Below are positions 26,136 through 38,254 of a stretch of DNA of 64,000 bases, in pieces. Source of the stretch: Nymphalis io (Eukaryota; Arthropoda; Insecta; Lepidoptera; Nymphalidae); contig NC_065905.1 in assembly GCF_905147045.1 (NCBI RefSeq), positions 10,912,001 through 10,976,000 of the forward strand, written 5' to 3'. Numbering within the stretch: the first letter of the stretch is position 1; the number at the start of each line of letters is the position of its first letter. The translations under genes and the position numbers were made by a program. The notes below the pieces were generated by a model. It saw only the letters and a program-made list of their open reading frames with translations, had not been told where the DNA came from and ran no database searches.

Positions 26136-26454
26136 TAAAATATAACATCACACGATTCAAAACGGCGAGACAGCAACGAGGGTGTAACCACGGAAAGCAG
26201 CTAGTATAATAATACAACTAAAGGAATACAATTTTAAATCCATATAACATTACTAGTTTTAAGAATAAAATAACTTTAAGGCATACAGGCAACACACGCC
26301 CCACGTTACATAAATAAACGCCCTATTGGTTGACGTATATATTCATTGTTCCACTCGTAAGGTTCGTAGCGTTAAGTTATATAACCTTAAAGCCTTCATT
26401 GAAGAGTTTATGGAAAAGGATTATAGTTTTTAGATTATGCAAAACCAGTATAGT

Positions 26455-26655
26455 TACAGTCTGTCCAATGTCCCACAGCTGGGTAAATGTCACATCACCT
26501 TAAGAAGAAAGTTTGAAGATTATTCCCACATGCCGCGGTTAGCGGATACATCTGAAGCAGATTTTCATTCGACAAATGCTAGTTTAGCAATTGTACTTTC
26601 CTAGCTTTGAACTCGAAACCTCTATATAAAATTCGTATTTTAACTGAGCCATATC
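26455..26655 (-). mobile_element. SINE-A, degenerate
   Basis: TGTCCCACAGCTGGGTAAAT at the tail end and CTTTGAACTCGAAACC with TAACTGAGCCATATCTC at the head. Confidence 0.6.
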
Positions 26656-27059
26656 TCAAATAATGCATTAAGTAGGGTAATAATTAGATCATTATCTGCT
26701 ATTGTATCAGATTCGAATTAACAACTAAAAATGAATGTTATGTATCGTTCTTTTTATCTTAATTTCAAACTCCTAAACACACTACGAACGTTTAATCTGT
26801 TTCTTTCATTCAGTTTTTTTAATTTTAAAATATCATTCCATAACAATAAGTCCAATAGTATACGATTACAATTAATGTGTATACAATCAGACTATCAACA
26901 GATGCAGGCTAATTGTACGCGTCAAAGTTGTCCGATCATTAACAGTTCATATCTTTTAATTAGTTCATTTGTTGTAACGTCGTTTATATATTTTTAATTA
27001 GAATTAATACAGTAAATGTTATTAATATATGTATCATTAGGTGTATCACTAGGTGTTAC

Positions 27060-27500
27060 TTCGTGGTAGGGCTTTGTGCAAGCCCGACTGGGTAGGTACC
27101 ACCCACTCATCAGGTATTCTACCGCCAAACAGACAGACAAAACTGACATACCATCTTCGTTCCCAAGGTTGGTGGCGCATTAGCAATGTAAGGAATGGTC
27201 AATAGTTCTTACATCGCCAATGTCTATGGGCGCTTTGAATCTACATTCATCATTCGCACTGCGAAACTATGGAATGCTTTGCCTGAGTCCGTATTTCCTG
27301 ATAGGTACAATGTTGGTGTCTTCAAATCCAGAGTAAACAGGTTTCTTATAGGCAAGCGTGCAACATCTTAGACCATGTCGATGCTTAACATCAGGCAAGT
27401 CAACGGTGAAACGCTGGCATATTAATTTAAAAAAAAAATGGGCGTTGGTGGCCGCTTAACATTAGGTGGCCCTTTTGCCCGTTCGTCTCCATATACATTA
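27060..27500 (+). mobile_element. SINE-B, interrupted by LINE fragment
   Basis: The left part 27060-27232 (GTGCAAGCCCGACTGGGTAG to ATCGCCAATGTCTATGGGCG) and the right part from 27445 (TTGGTGGCCGCTTAACATTA) flank the nested LINE. Confidence 0.88.
27233..27437 (+). mobile_element. 3' end of a Jockey/CR1-like LINE nested in SINE-B
   Basis: About 205 bp ending in an A-run, flanked by ATGGGCG at 27226-27232 and 27438-27444. The frame encodes FIIRTAKLWNALPESVFPDR and then YNVGVFKSRVNRFLIGKRAT before a stop, which is the C-terminus of non-LTR ORF2 proteins of the Jockey/CR1 type. SINE-B sequence continues on both sides. Confidence 0.85.
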
Positions 27501-28238
27501 AAAATAATCAACAAACTCGTTCGAAATTTCGTTCGAAATTCAAAAAATATTCGTTATCTGAGTAGCTTAACACTCCGACATATATATTACAACTCTTGAC
27601 AGGTTAATATGAAAAGTAGATAGCAGGTACAATTTGTGACCTTCTTTGATTGGTTTCTCTTCTTCCTCTTCGGGTAATGGATATGACAGTGCCGAGGCAC
27701 ATACAAGCTTTCACGTTTATAACTGTATTAAGTTTTATATTCGTCAAAATATTTGCTTTTACAATATGTTCGTTTATATTATATGTACCCTGCGTGTTAT
27801 AATGTTTTATTCCTCTCTTGTTTCGAGCAATTCACGGCCATCGTACGAAATGCCATTATTTAGTATATAATAAACATGGCAACCGTCATAACTCAACAAT
27901 TGTCGTCATAGAAATAACATATGAGTTTTTCGTTTGTATTTCTGTTCGTCAACAATGAAACGACATATTAAGCCTTAGTAATTACACTTGAACCATAGAC
28001 CTTTATTTTATGGGAGTATTATTGCGAACAGAGCTTTATTGAGTAACTCAAAGAATCTTTGAGTATCTTATGTTTTGAAGCATAATTTAAATTTCTTAAG
28101 ACACATTATTATTGATTATTATATGTCTATTTACTCATTAATAAAACATTTCAACGTTTACATATATTTTCACACACTTTCCTTTTATCATAACAACACA
28201 TGGTTAGTTTTTATTTATTTTCTATAGATGTCTCCGCC

Positions 28239-28491
28239 CAGGGCCGGCGCTGGCCCTTGGTCAAGGTACAGCGAGATTGTCTTTCAGCACTCTTTGGTCC
28301 ACGCTTTCACTTCACATAAATTGCATTTCAGTTAATGTTATACAAACAATAATTACCTTAAAAAAAATCGAGCTACGCTTATGTATCCCTGGAAATTGTC
28401 ACCTGGACATTTTCGCGTCCCTTTCTACCTGGTGTCTAGAGCTATCGCTCTTCTCGCTCTTCTCGCTCTACCCAGGGCCGGCGCTGCCCTG
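28239..28491. repeat. Two near-palindromic CAGGGCCGGCGCTG blocks
   Basis: 28239-28260 (CAGGGCCGGCGCTGGCCCTT) and 28473-28491 (CAGGGCCGGCGCTGCCCTG). CAGGG starts recall hAT-type termini, but I found no 8 bp target duplication around the pair. Confidence 0.4.
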
Positions 28492-28677
28492 GTTCCACTT
28501 CCATAGAAGATTAATAACTAAATGTGAGACGGAGCTGAGTTATAGAAACCCTATGTCCTTTTCTCTACCCCCTACAAGTTGGCAGAACATCAATATGACC
28601 TGTATTGCTGTTATTTTAGAATTCGTTGTATTATAATTCCACTTTAAAGGTTATATACGTTCTCATGAAAGATTTAG

Positions 28678-28790
28678 GTCATCGTCGAGGGAGACCAGCC
28701 AACTGCGCATTGTTTACACAAGTGCACTGTATTCACTCACACTCATAAACCAACGGAACGGCAAAATTAAGATGAATTTAAAAACTCAAA
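28678..28790 (-). mobile_element. SINE-D fragment, degenerate
   Basis: CCAGCCAACTGCGCATTGTT, AAGTGCACTGTATTCACTCA and CCAACGGAACGGCAA. Confidence 0.45.
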
Positions 28791-28791
28791 C

Positions 28792-30389
28792 CACAGTAAG
28801 GCTCAGTGGTAATTGCCCGAGATAGAAGGCATCCCCGTTCAAGATTCCTGTTTTTTATCTGACCTTGTAATATATATCATATATGCTACATGACAAGTGA
28901 AATTTTCTTTTTAAGTATTTGGACACGCGCTTGATACGAACAGTTTCTCTTCAACGATAAACATCGTTACTTAGACGTGATCAACCGACGCGTAAGAATT
29001 TTAAAGTGGTTCATTTATCAAGATCCAAACTTCAAAATGTCTTTCATACTTGTACTTAAGTAAAGTATATCTTATATTAATCTCCTGCGACTGTCAGGTC
29101 AGTTGATTTCACATGGCTCAATTATCTATCTATAAACATATAAATAAAATTAATGTGTATGTCTGTGATTTCAAAATAACTGCCTCTTTTAAAGTTAATA
29201 TGGCTGTTTGCAATATAGCGACAAAAAACAATCATTTTTGAATTAATATACATGTATTTCAAAGTTTTCAGAAATTCCACCCAAACGGGTGAAATTTTGT
29301 AATGATTTTTTAATTTAATTTTGAAGTGTTAGAACGGTCGTATGTACGTACATATTCGCTATAAAACTTAATTCACATACTTCTGGATGCAAATTACGAA
29401 ATACAAAATACACAATGTCTTAATATCAATATCTCCTAGGGAGGTGCAATTAATACTTTTTTTTTAAACGAACATCACTATGTCAGTGAAGTTTGTATAA
29501 AGAAAACGTATTCCACTATTGTCCATTGTATTGTCCATCCATGTGCACCACTTAATTGATAGTCTCGAAGATTTACCGCAACATGACCCTCAATTTCTAC
29601 AGAATTATTTTAGGATGTGCTCGAGGATAGTTATTTTCATTCCAAGAATACCATCCATGAGAATATATCATTCGAATTTGAAATATATATATAGTTCCTT
29701 ATATATAGTATATAGTTCCTTCTTAAAGTGTGCTTCCCCATGACAATCAAGAGGCAATAGGAATTGCCTGTTGTTGAACATGCCGGCACTGATTTTAGTG
29801 AGCTCTGCGAGTATCTTAGTAATTGTAGCCCCAAAACTAAGTACCGCAAACGTCGTTTTTTATGTAAATAATATGTATGTACATACAATTTATATTCGTT
29901 TCTGTTGTGTTGCTGTTTTGTGGTAGAATATCTGATGGTGGTGTGGTGGTACCTACCACCGTTTACAAAGAGGTGCTTCGATTATTAATTATAAATATTT
30001 TTTTCAGTGAGTTGAATAATTTCGTTTTACCTCAGTTTGATAGAATAAAAAAAATATATTGGTACGCTTGTTCATTTACAGTATTAACTATATCCAACGT
30101 CGTGGATGCCGGGGTATTTAAGCAACAGAATCGTAGATCGGAAGATTTATATTATATTTATATGTATAAAATATTTGTTCCTTCAAGCCATTTAAGTCAC
30201 TATAAAATGTATTAAGTGAAACTACAGGGATTCACAGTAAGTTCACTGATGATTATTAAGAGAAAAAACATCAATCTAAAAATTAAAAACACCCCTTAAC
30301 CTTACTTCTTTCTAACCAGAATTACATTTTATGCTTCTTACTTTAAAATCACAGACTTCCAAACTATCATTTATCCTTTCCTTACATTT
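28792..30389. other. AT-rich non-coding DNA
   Basis: Several open frames of 70-112 codons (29519-29743, 29877-30215) are AT-rich at all positions and show no domain. I regard them as chance. Confidence 0.55.
29900..29975 (-). mobile_element. SINE-B 5' fragment
   Basis: GTTGTGTTGCTGTTTTGTGG and GGTGGTACCTACCACCG, the reverse of the family's left end. Confidence 0.55.
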
Positions 30390-30421
30390 AAGCGTGAGCG
30401 AAGCCGCGGGCAACAGCTAGT
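30390..30421 (+). mobile_element. Helitron-like 3' terminus
   Basis: GAGCGAAGCCGCGGGCAACA followed by GCTAG and T. Only the terminal 30 bp are recognisable. Confidence 0.4.
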
Positions 30422-30903
30422 TTATTTATATGAATACTAACTACAGACTCATTTATACAAAAATATTTAATACTTATTAATTAGTATATTCAGCACTACG
30501 GGTTTTCGTTTTTGTGGTACAGACACAGGTTCCTTCCGCACCAAGGATGATTGCGTTAAGGAAGGTAGTATTAAAAGTTGCAACACTCGGTCTAGCCAGT
30601 TCCTCGAACAACGCAGCGTCCATGTATTTATGTAATATCCGTTTATGAGATAACATCTTAATTAATAAATAAATATTTTTTTAAAATGTAAATTCTGTTT
30701 TCACGCGTTTCCGCGAGAATGTTAAGTCATAATCTACATAAACATGTAAGTGTTGTCGATAGAAAAAGTGCTTCTTAAAGCGAAAGGCGAAATATCAAAT
30801 AAAAAATATCGTGCAAATTGGAATCTTCATGTATAATGGTGAAGTATGGCGAGTTACGCTCCACGTTTTTAAGGTTAGAATTAATTTAAAATAGAGATCA
30901 TGG

Positions 30904-31372
30904 ATACATGTTTGAAGACGAAAGTCTTCAACTAATGCGTCTTACCTGCTATGACATACGGTGCCGAAACGTGGACACTAACTGCGGGACTAGTCCACAA
31001 ATTCAAAGTCGCTCAGCGTGCTATGGAGCGAGCTATGCTCGGAGTATCTTTGAAGGATAAGATCAGAAATGAGATTATCCGGAAAAGAACCGGAGTCACC
31101 GACATAGCTTGCAAAATTAGCAGGCTGAAGTGGCAATGGGCTGGTCACGTATGTCGTAGGACCAATGGCCGTTGGAGCAGACGAGTCCTAGAGTGTAGAC
31201 CGCGAATCGGCAAGCGCAGCATAGGGCGCCCTCCAGCCAGGTTGACCGACGACCTTAACAAGGTGGCGGGCACCAACTGGATGCGGAAGGCGGAGGACAG
31301 GGAGCTTTGGCGCACCTTGGGAGAGGCCTATGTTCAGCAGTGGACAACGATTGGCTGTTGATTGATTGATTG
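30904..31372 (+). mobile_element. 5'-truncated RTE LINE, same family as the 58.4-61.9 kb copy
   Basis: 469 bp 3' end with an 11 bp target-site duplication AGAGATCATGG at 30893-30903 and 31373-31383. Its frame from 30951 encodes AETWTLTAGLVHKF, WAGHVCRR and AEDRELWRTLGEAYVQQWTT, ending IGC-stop. The stop is the first TGA of the terminal (TTGA)n tail. The protein is very close to the C-terminus of the larger copy but carries several substitutions. Confidence 0.93.
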
Positions 31373-32041
31373 AGAGATCATGGCGCAAAAAAAATCAAAG
31401 TAAGGCTTAACAAGAAAATCCCTAACGACATTCTCTACCAGCAAACCTTAACCCGTAGTTACACGAAAGGTTGTTAGTCAGTGTATTATTTAAATGATAA
31501 GCAATTGTTAATTCGTCCTAACCAAGACACATGTGACCGTAGGGGCTCCTTTCATTTACAGCTATTTAAAAAAAATAGCGTCAATATATACATCCGGTGA
31601 GGCCGATTAAATTTGAATATTTGGAGCTCTAACATGTTTGTTTGCTAATTAATAAGTAAGATAAGAAATATTAAATGTCCATAAAAGCTATCACCGAGTT
31701 TGATTATGATTGAAAATTGCTAACGATGTGAAAGTCGATACTAAACAAATAAATACTTAATGAACTTAAAGTTATTGCGTTATTATCTTTAATATTTCTG
31801 TTCTGATCGGTTTTCAGCCACAGGAGTAAAAATGAACATCACATTGCTCACGTGAGTACAAACAGATGTATTTCTATTTCCTAGTTCTCAAGATTTGATG
31901 GCAATAAAAAATGACAGAAGCGAGATCAAACGCAACGACATTGACATACGCACCGAGATTTGGGGAATGCCGCCACGTTTCTAATTCAATATTCTATCGA
32001 ACAGTTATTGTAACTCCGTAGTCCAATTAGTACCTGAATAT

Positions 32042-32406
32042 AATAATAATATCCTCCAGACAGATTTCGGCCATGGCGGCCAATTTCAAGAGAGATTAGC
32101 CAACGGCGCAGGAGTTATTATAGCGCACAAGTGTATGCGGAAACACAGGTGCAATCTCTATTCCCTCACTCATAATCCGATGAGACAGCAATCCGAAACG
32201 ACCGGAAAAGGTTCAGGCGCAGGACCAAGGGCTTTACGTGCTTTCCGAGGCACGGGAGTGTATATACTTCCAACTTCCAGACCTCGGCTGCTACTGAGAA
32301 TATTTTGACAGAAAAACTCAATAAATTTTTATGGCCCGACTTGGGTATTGAACCCAGTACTTTCGGGTCTGTAGACTACATCAAGTCACCAGAGCAACGA
32401 GGCAGT
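32042..32406 (-). mobile_element. SINE-D, full length
   Basis: ATCCTCCAGACAGATTTCGG to TATTGAACCCAGTACTTTCG and AGCAACGAGGCAG. Confidence 0.9.
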
Positions 32407-32914
32407 CATGTCTATAATCGTCTATATAGAGCAAAAAGGGATTTTCAAATCGGACTATAATATCCTAAGACTAACGCGTTTAAGCAAACAAACTATAGAT
32501 TTATATAATAAAGTACAGATTGCAAGTTCTACAGAGTTGCGAAAACAAACCGCTATTTGTTATACGCGGATTAACCTTAAGAAGCAGGCATGGCGCTAAC
32601 AATACAAATTGGCGTAATTTCGTTACGGTAAACTACGATACGGTTCGAAGACTTTTATCAACAAAATAATGTAATCATTGAAGCTGAAAGTTTTAATGAG
32701 TTGACAAATAAATCTTTGAAAAAACGAGTGAACTTGTGTTACTTCAAGATCTATGTAAACTTAAAATATTATTTGAATTACTCGTATTTAAAAGTGAACC
32801 GTAAATATCCCACCGCTGGGCCGAACTTTTTCTAACATTCTGTTTCACTCGTTTGTGATTAGCAGTTTTATCATAAGCTAGATTATAATGTATGTATATA
32901 TAAGATAATTTAAC

Positions 32915-33062
32915 GTAAAGCCGTTGGTCCTGCGCCTGAACTCTTTCCGGATTATGAGAGTGTACCTGTGTTTGCGCACTATAATATCTTCTGCGTAGTT
33001 GGCTAATCTCTCTTGAGATTGGCCGCCGTGGCCGGAATCGGTCTGGAGGACATTATTATAGA
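32915..33062 (+). mobile_element. SINE-D 3' fragment
   Basis: CCGTTGGTCCTGCGCCTGAA to GAATCGGTCTGGAGGACATT, the reverse of the family's 3' half. Confidence 0.85.
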
Positions 33063-34007
33063 CATGACGTCACGTATAAAATCACGACCCCACGGGTGCG
33101 ATGCAGTAACGTTTAATGCGTATGGAAACACAGGGATCGACCAGTAATATAATGTGTCATACACTTGCAATTCGAACGGTGCGCTATAAAATAATTTGTG
33201 AATTAAACAGTGAAAACGCAAGTCGCAGAGTGAATTCGTAGTACATAGAGCCAATAGCAAAAAATGAAATCAATGCTTATGAAACAAAAATGCTCGGAGC
33301 GCGTCGTTTGTTCGGTCAAAATTCTGACGACGTGAAAAGTATTCAATGAGAAAAAAACGTCCGGTTCCACTACAGTACGGACGATACTGTCCGAGAATTC
33401 TAAGAAATGTTACTAACTATACTTTCTGTTATTTCGTACTGTACTGGCGTTTACTTCGTTGTTTAAAAACTATATATATTACAGTTTTACAGTTAAAGTT
33501 TATAACCAAAAAATAAAAATAAAAACAGTAGTATATATTATACACTCATTTAATAAAATACAAGTCGTCTAAAATATTCACTCGTGGTACTGTTCCAACT
33601 GTATCATGTTTATTATTTATCAATCTTATTATAATTATCATATGTTATCTGTGTATCATAGCGAAGTTTAAATAGTTGATTATTTACTTACATACATAAC
33701 TTTCTGAGCGTTCGTTATCGCTTACTAAACAATTGTTTGTTAAGATGTATGTCCAGGAGACGGAAAACAACTTGAGTTCATGAAATAAAAACCACGAGAG
33801 ATTTGAGCCTATTCTAAAATTAGGCAACACTTTGAAATTCCAAGTCCAATAGAGCATACTGATATTAAGTTTAAACCGGTGGCTCAATTCATATTACTTA
33901 TTTGATACCTTAAAAAATCTCTACAAAATAAAATACCAAAAATATAATATACGATCGATTTTTATAAATTAACCATTAAAAAAATAACTAATCAATATGT
34001 ATATATG
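33063..34007. other. AT-rich non-coding DNA
   Basis: Nothing recognised. Nearby gaps 31384-32041 and 32407-32914 are the same. Confidence 0.55.
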
Positions 34008-34120
34008 CTTAGCGATAAGGCCGCCTGTTGCACCTCATGCAACTTTTTTGTTTAAAAATTGTAATTTTTAGTTTTAAGTTTGGGTGCAATAAAGTGTCAA
34101 TAAAATAAATAAAATAAATA
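34008..34120 (+). mobile_element. LINE 3' untranslated tail with (AATAA)n end
   Basis: TTAGCGATAAGGCCGCCT followed by TGCACCTCATGCA and GTGCAATAAAGTGTC, ending in AAATAAATAAAATAAATA. This is a common lepidopteran LINE 3' end. A minus-strand relative is at 19.3 kb. Confidence 0.7.
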
Positions 34121-34667
34121 TAGTAAGCAAGTATGCACAATTTGCATTCTGAACAGCCCAATGTGAACCCGATACGAATATTAAGACTAGGACCAAAAAA
34201 AATACACGTTTTCCGGAAGTTCTTGATAAAACCAATTACCCTCATAGCAATAACCGGAAATAGAGCCGGCACTAGGATATATATCAGGTGTATAAACTAA
34301 CGATAGCATATAGTATACTTTAAAGTAGTTTAAAAGAAGTATATTCGAAACTTATATAAATCTCTACTATATATAACTTAAGACCGAGATCACGCGCACG
34401 ATCGATCGTACATCCGTGCAATTAAAAATACTTACGTTTAAGAACATTGCTTGACGTCGACGCGAGAACTGCGAAGCATTTCTTACTTCCTGTCATGCGT
34501 GGAATCATTTTCACATTATTTCCATTTAACGCGTACGATTATTTCGATTCTGATATAGATTAGGTTATTAAGCAACTTAATATCCACTCCGACTTCGCAT
34601 ACGTAAATTTAAGGTATTGGGTATTTATAATTATATCATGGGATAAACGATGTGCTTGATCGGGATT

Positions 34668-34790
34668 TATACGAGCCATATATTCTACTGCCAAGCAGCA
34701 ATTCTTAGTATTGATCTGTTCCGGTCTGTAACTATCAGCACTAGGGACATTACATCTTAGTTCCCAAGGTTGGTCGTTAACCGTGTCATG
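34668..34790 (+). mobile_element. SINE-B central fragment
   Basis: CCAAGCAGCAATTCTTAGTA and CATCTTAGTTCCCAAGGTTG. Confidence 0.65.
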
Positions 34791-35134
34791 CTTATAACGG
34801 CATCTTCCGTGGATCTGCTAGTTCTGAACCCGTATTGATTATTAGCCGTAAATCTTTTTTGGTAGAACTGGTAAAGACACACAGACACAAATGACGGTAT
34901 CGACATTTAATAATATTATATGCAAAACTAGTAAAACCATAAAGCGATAGTAATCAAATCAAAATCGAATTAAAAATAATTTATTCAACATAGAAACATT
35001 ACACTTACTAATTGATTATCAAATTAGAAACTAAAGATTATCGCCGATTCTTTTCAGGTCCAACTTCCCAAGCCGGTTGTAGTTAGTTGACAATTAAAAC
35101 GCAACTGTAACGCTTCTATATTAAAAAAAAGATT

Positions 35135-35235
35135 TTGGTGGTAAGGCCACTTCATCACACATACACAGCTACACAACCACAGGTTGACAGGACATAACAT
35201 TTTAGTTCCCATGTTTGGTGGCGCATTAGGAATAT
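35135..35235 (+). mobile_element. SINE-B fragment
   Basis: GACATAACATTTTAGTTCCC and TTTGGTGGCGCATTAGG. Confidence 0.6.
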
Positions 35236-35984
35236 TATGTCGAAAAAAAGAGGACTTCGACGTGATTACACGATTTATCTGTCGCATATTATTGAAATAC
35301 AATATCGTATTGCGTTATCGATAAACATACATATGCGTGGGCAGCGAGAGACGACATTGGAACAGCGACATAAGTACCAGTCCGGTGTAATATGAAACAT
35401 ATCTAAATAATTAAGAACTAGTAATTATACGCCTATATATACAACTATATTTACACATATGTACTTACCTTGACCTACTAGTAACAGATTGCTAAGCTTC
35501 AACGTTCACTTCATGGCGTTTTTGGTAAATTATAAGAACGAGATAAACAAGTATTTAACCGTACAGATCGCATTTAACGATTCGTAAATTACAACAACGA
35601 AACAAATTATTTAGTAGATCTGCGGTATAAGAACAAAGAACATGCTTAATTTGTAATGATATAATAATTGCAATACATATTGCTTCGTAGTTTTACTATA
35701 TAATCATTTTTATAATTTGTAATTTTGATTACTTTGTAATTTATATTTTTTTTTTAATATTGGCTTTCGTTATTGAAATATTCATTAAAATATTATGTGT
35801 TGTACACACACACATTTAAGTGATGTGTTCACACACAGCAAAATATTCAGCATGTATTTATTATCTGTAATAGGGTTGTGAATTTATTGTACAAATAAAG
35901 CACAACTCATTAAATAAATTAATAACCATTTCGATTAAGAGTTTTAAATATAAAATAAACAACCGAAGTTTGTATTAGAGTATT

Positions 35985-36322
35985 ATAATAATAATAATAT
36001 TATAATATTCTGGGATATTATTCACACACGGCCATCTGAACCCAAACTAAGCAGGGATTGTACTATGGAAACCAGACAACTCATCTACTAGATATATTAC
36101 TTTTCGGTTGTAAATCAAATCAATCAAATCAACAGCCAATCATTGTCCGCTGCTGAACATAGGCCTCTCCCAAGTTGTAAATACATACTTATAAAGATAA
36201 TTAAACCCAGACTCTGGACAAACAGACATGTACATGCACACAAATGTCTGTCCTGGGTGGGAATCAAGCCCACAACCTTCAGCGTGAAAGGCAAGTATCT
36301 ATCAACCACGCCAATCGCCCTG
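35985..36322 (-). mobile_element. SINE-C, interrupted by RTE tail
   Basis: Left part ATTCTGGGATATTATTCACA, right part GGTGGGAATCAAGCCCACAA to CACGCCAATCGCCCTGTC. The 58 bp RTE insert is at 36116-36173. Confidence 0.88.
36116..36173 (-). mobile_element. 58 bp RTE 3' tail nested in a SINE-C copy
   Basis: The insert consists of the (TTGAT)-like tail plus about 40 bp of RTE 3' coding end (CCTATGTTCAGCAGCGGACA on the minus strand). It is bounded by a 9 bp duplication GTTGTAAAT at 36107-36115 and 36174-36182. SINE-C sequence resumes directly on each side, so the order of insertions is clear. Confidence 0.88.
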
Positions 36323-36508
36323 TCATTATATATTAAATGAAAATTTGTATATTTTACCAATATCGTAAAATATACTCCTCGTTAAGTAAACATTTATTCA
36401 GATGAAATGTTACGAAACATCGGTAAATCTTATGAATAAAATACATAACCGAATACCATAGACGTTGAATACGTAGATCGAATGAATTGACTATCCCTTT
36501 AAACAAAA

Positions 36509-36725
36509 GTAACACCGAGTGTATATCCCACTGCTGAGCTTAGGTCCTCTCTCCATGTTTGAAGGTTTGGACCTTTTTCTTTGACGTCGCTCCAATGCGG
36601 GTTGGTAGAATGTGGCAAATTTCAGTGAAATTAGACAAATGCAGGTTTCCTCACGATGTTTTCCTTCAGTGCTGAGTACGAAATGAATTATAATATAAAT
36701 AAGGCACATGAAAATTCAGCAAAGG
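36509..36725 (-). mobile_element. SINE-A, 5' truncated
   Basis: ATATCCCACTGCTGAGCTTA, GCTCCAATGCGGGTTGGTAG and GCAGGTTTCCTCACGATGTT. A short second fragment (TTTCCTTCAATGCAGAGCA) is at about 36852-36900. Confidence 0.85.
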
Positions 36726-36902
36726 TTTGGATCCTATTGAACTACGCTACTTGGAGGAACTACGCATGGCGGACCATCAAGCACATGACACAGGATTTCG
36801 AAACATGCACATCTTTTTAAGATATTTAATTTAATATTGTAACTTAATCATTTCATGTTTTCCTTCAATGCAGAGCATAACGTGAATTATAAACAAACTT
36901 CT

Positions 36903-37045
36903 TTTGGCCCACGGTTTCGGCCGCATGTTATGCCTTCCTCGGGGTTCAAGCTTGCTTAATACCACATTTTAAAATCGAATCAGAATTAGACGCGAAAGGC
37001 AGACAGACAGACAAAGTTACTTTCGCATTTATAATATTAGTATAC
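36903..37045 (-). mobile_element. Helitron-like fragment
   Basis: GCCTTCCTCGGGGTTCAAGC, AGACAGACAAAGTTACTTTC and GCATTTATAATATTAGTATA. Confidence 0.55.
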
Positions 37046-37624
37046 ATTAAGAATATAAAACCTCAGGTATGCCTGGTTATGAATTGGCATTCTTCGGTGA
37101 ATATCCACGTGTCCTATCTACTGGTTCATCTCGACCCAATGCGATTGAATATCCAACATTGTTATCACTTTCACTCTGCTTAAAATTATTTATATACAAT
37201 TCAGGTTTACATAAAACCGTTTACTTTTACTGCAAGTAAGTATCTGTATCAATTTGATTGGACCTGATCCGAATAATGTAGGTCTAATTAAAATTACATT
37301 GTCTGTGGGTTTGGTTATTTTTTTAAATATCCATATTAAAATCGTTAACGATTTCACGAATCGAATACATATCAAAATTTATTTAAGGTCTAAATCTAGG
37401 CTAGATTTAAATTCTTCAATATAAATCGTATCGCCATGGATAACTCCATGCACGTTGCCTTGTGCCGACGAATGTAATCTTAAGTTAAATAAATTCAATT
37501 CATTTACATTCTATTTCTGTAACCCTGATAGCGTGTTTGCCAAATTTCATGATGATCGATTGAATACAAGTCAAGACGTTAAAACGTAACAAATAAATAA
37601 AAAAATAAGCTCATTTTTGCATTT

Positions 37625-37692
37625 GTAATAATAATGTCCTCCGGACCAATTTCGGTCATGACTGCCAATCTTATCCTTAAAGTCGATTAGTA
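37625..37692 (-). mobile_element. SINE-D 3' end fragment
   Basis: TAATGTCCTCCGGACCAATT with GGTCATGACTGCCAATCTTA. Confidence 0.7.
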
Positions 37693-38039
37693 GGGTGAAG
37701 TGTTTTTGAATGGAAATTTTAAACCCATAAACATCTTTGAATAAGCGCGTTTCATTGGTTGCAATAATTACAACAAGGCGTACAGAGTAAATGATAAAAT
37801 GTTAAATAAACTACATTTATATAATAAACGTTAAAATGGTATGATATTTTAATTTATACTTAATAAATACGTGATATCATTAAAGATCTAGTCTGAAAAA
37901 CTGATTAATTAATGTTAAAAATAAGTTACAGTTAAGTTGTATTAATTTCTTACGTTTCTGTTTTATTTGTATGTTTGAGAAAATTGACTTAATTGGATTT
38001 TGCTCAGTTCATTTTGCATTTATTTTTTAAATATTATGG

Positions 38040-38240
38040 GTAGGCGGACTGGCAAAATGGATCACCTGTTGGTAAGTATTCACCAACGCCTTTAGACATT
38101 GGCGATGTAAGAAATATTAACCATCCCTTCCATCGCCAATGCCACCAGCCTTGGGAACTAAGACTAGTTATGGTCCTTGTAGAGACGGTATGCCTGTAGT
38201 TACATTGGCACACTCACCCTTAAAACCGGAATGCAACAAT
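38040..38240 (-). mobile_element. SINE-B, 5' truncated
   Basis: Reverse copy: GTAGGCGGACTGGCAAAATG to CACCCTTAAAACCGGAATGC. It lies head to head with the next copy. Confidence 0.85.
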
Positions 38241-38254
38241 ACTTATATAATTCT

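Noticed and set aside
28277..28636. 119-codon plus-strand frame
   Set aside because: No domain and unremarkable composition; it spans the repeated CAGGGCCGGC blocks, so it is likely chance.
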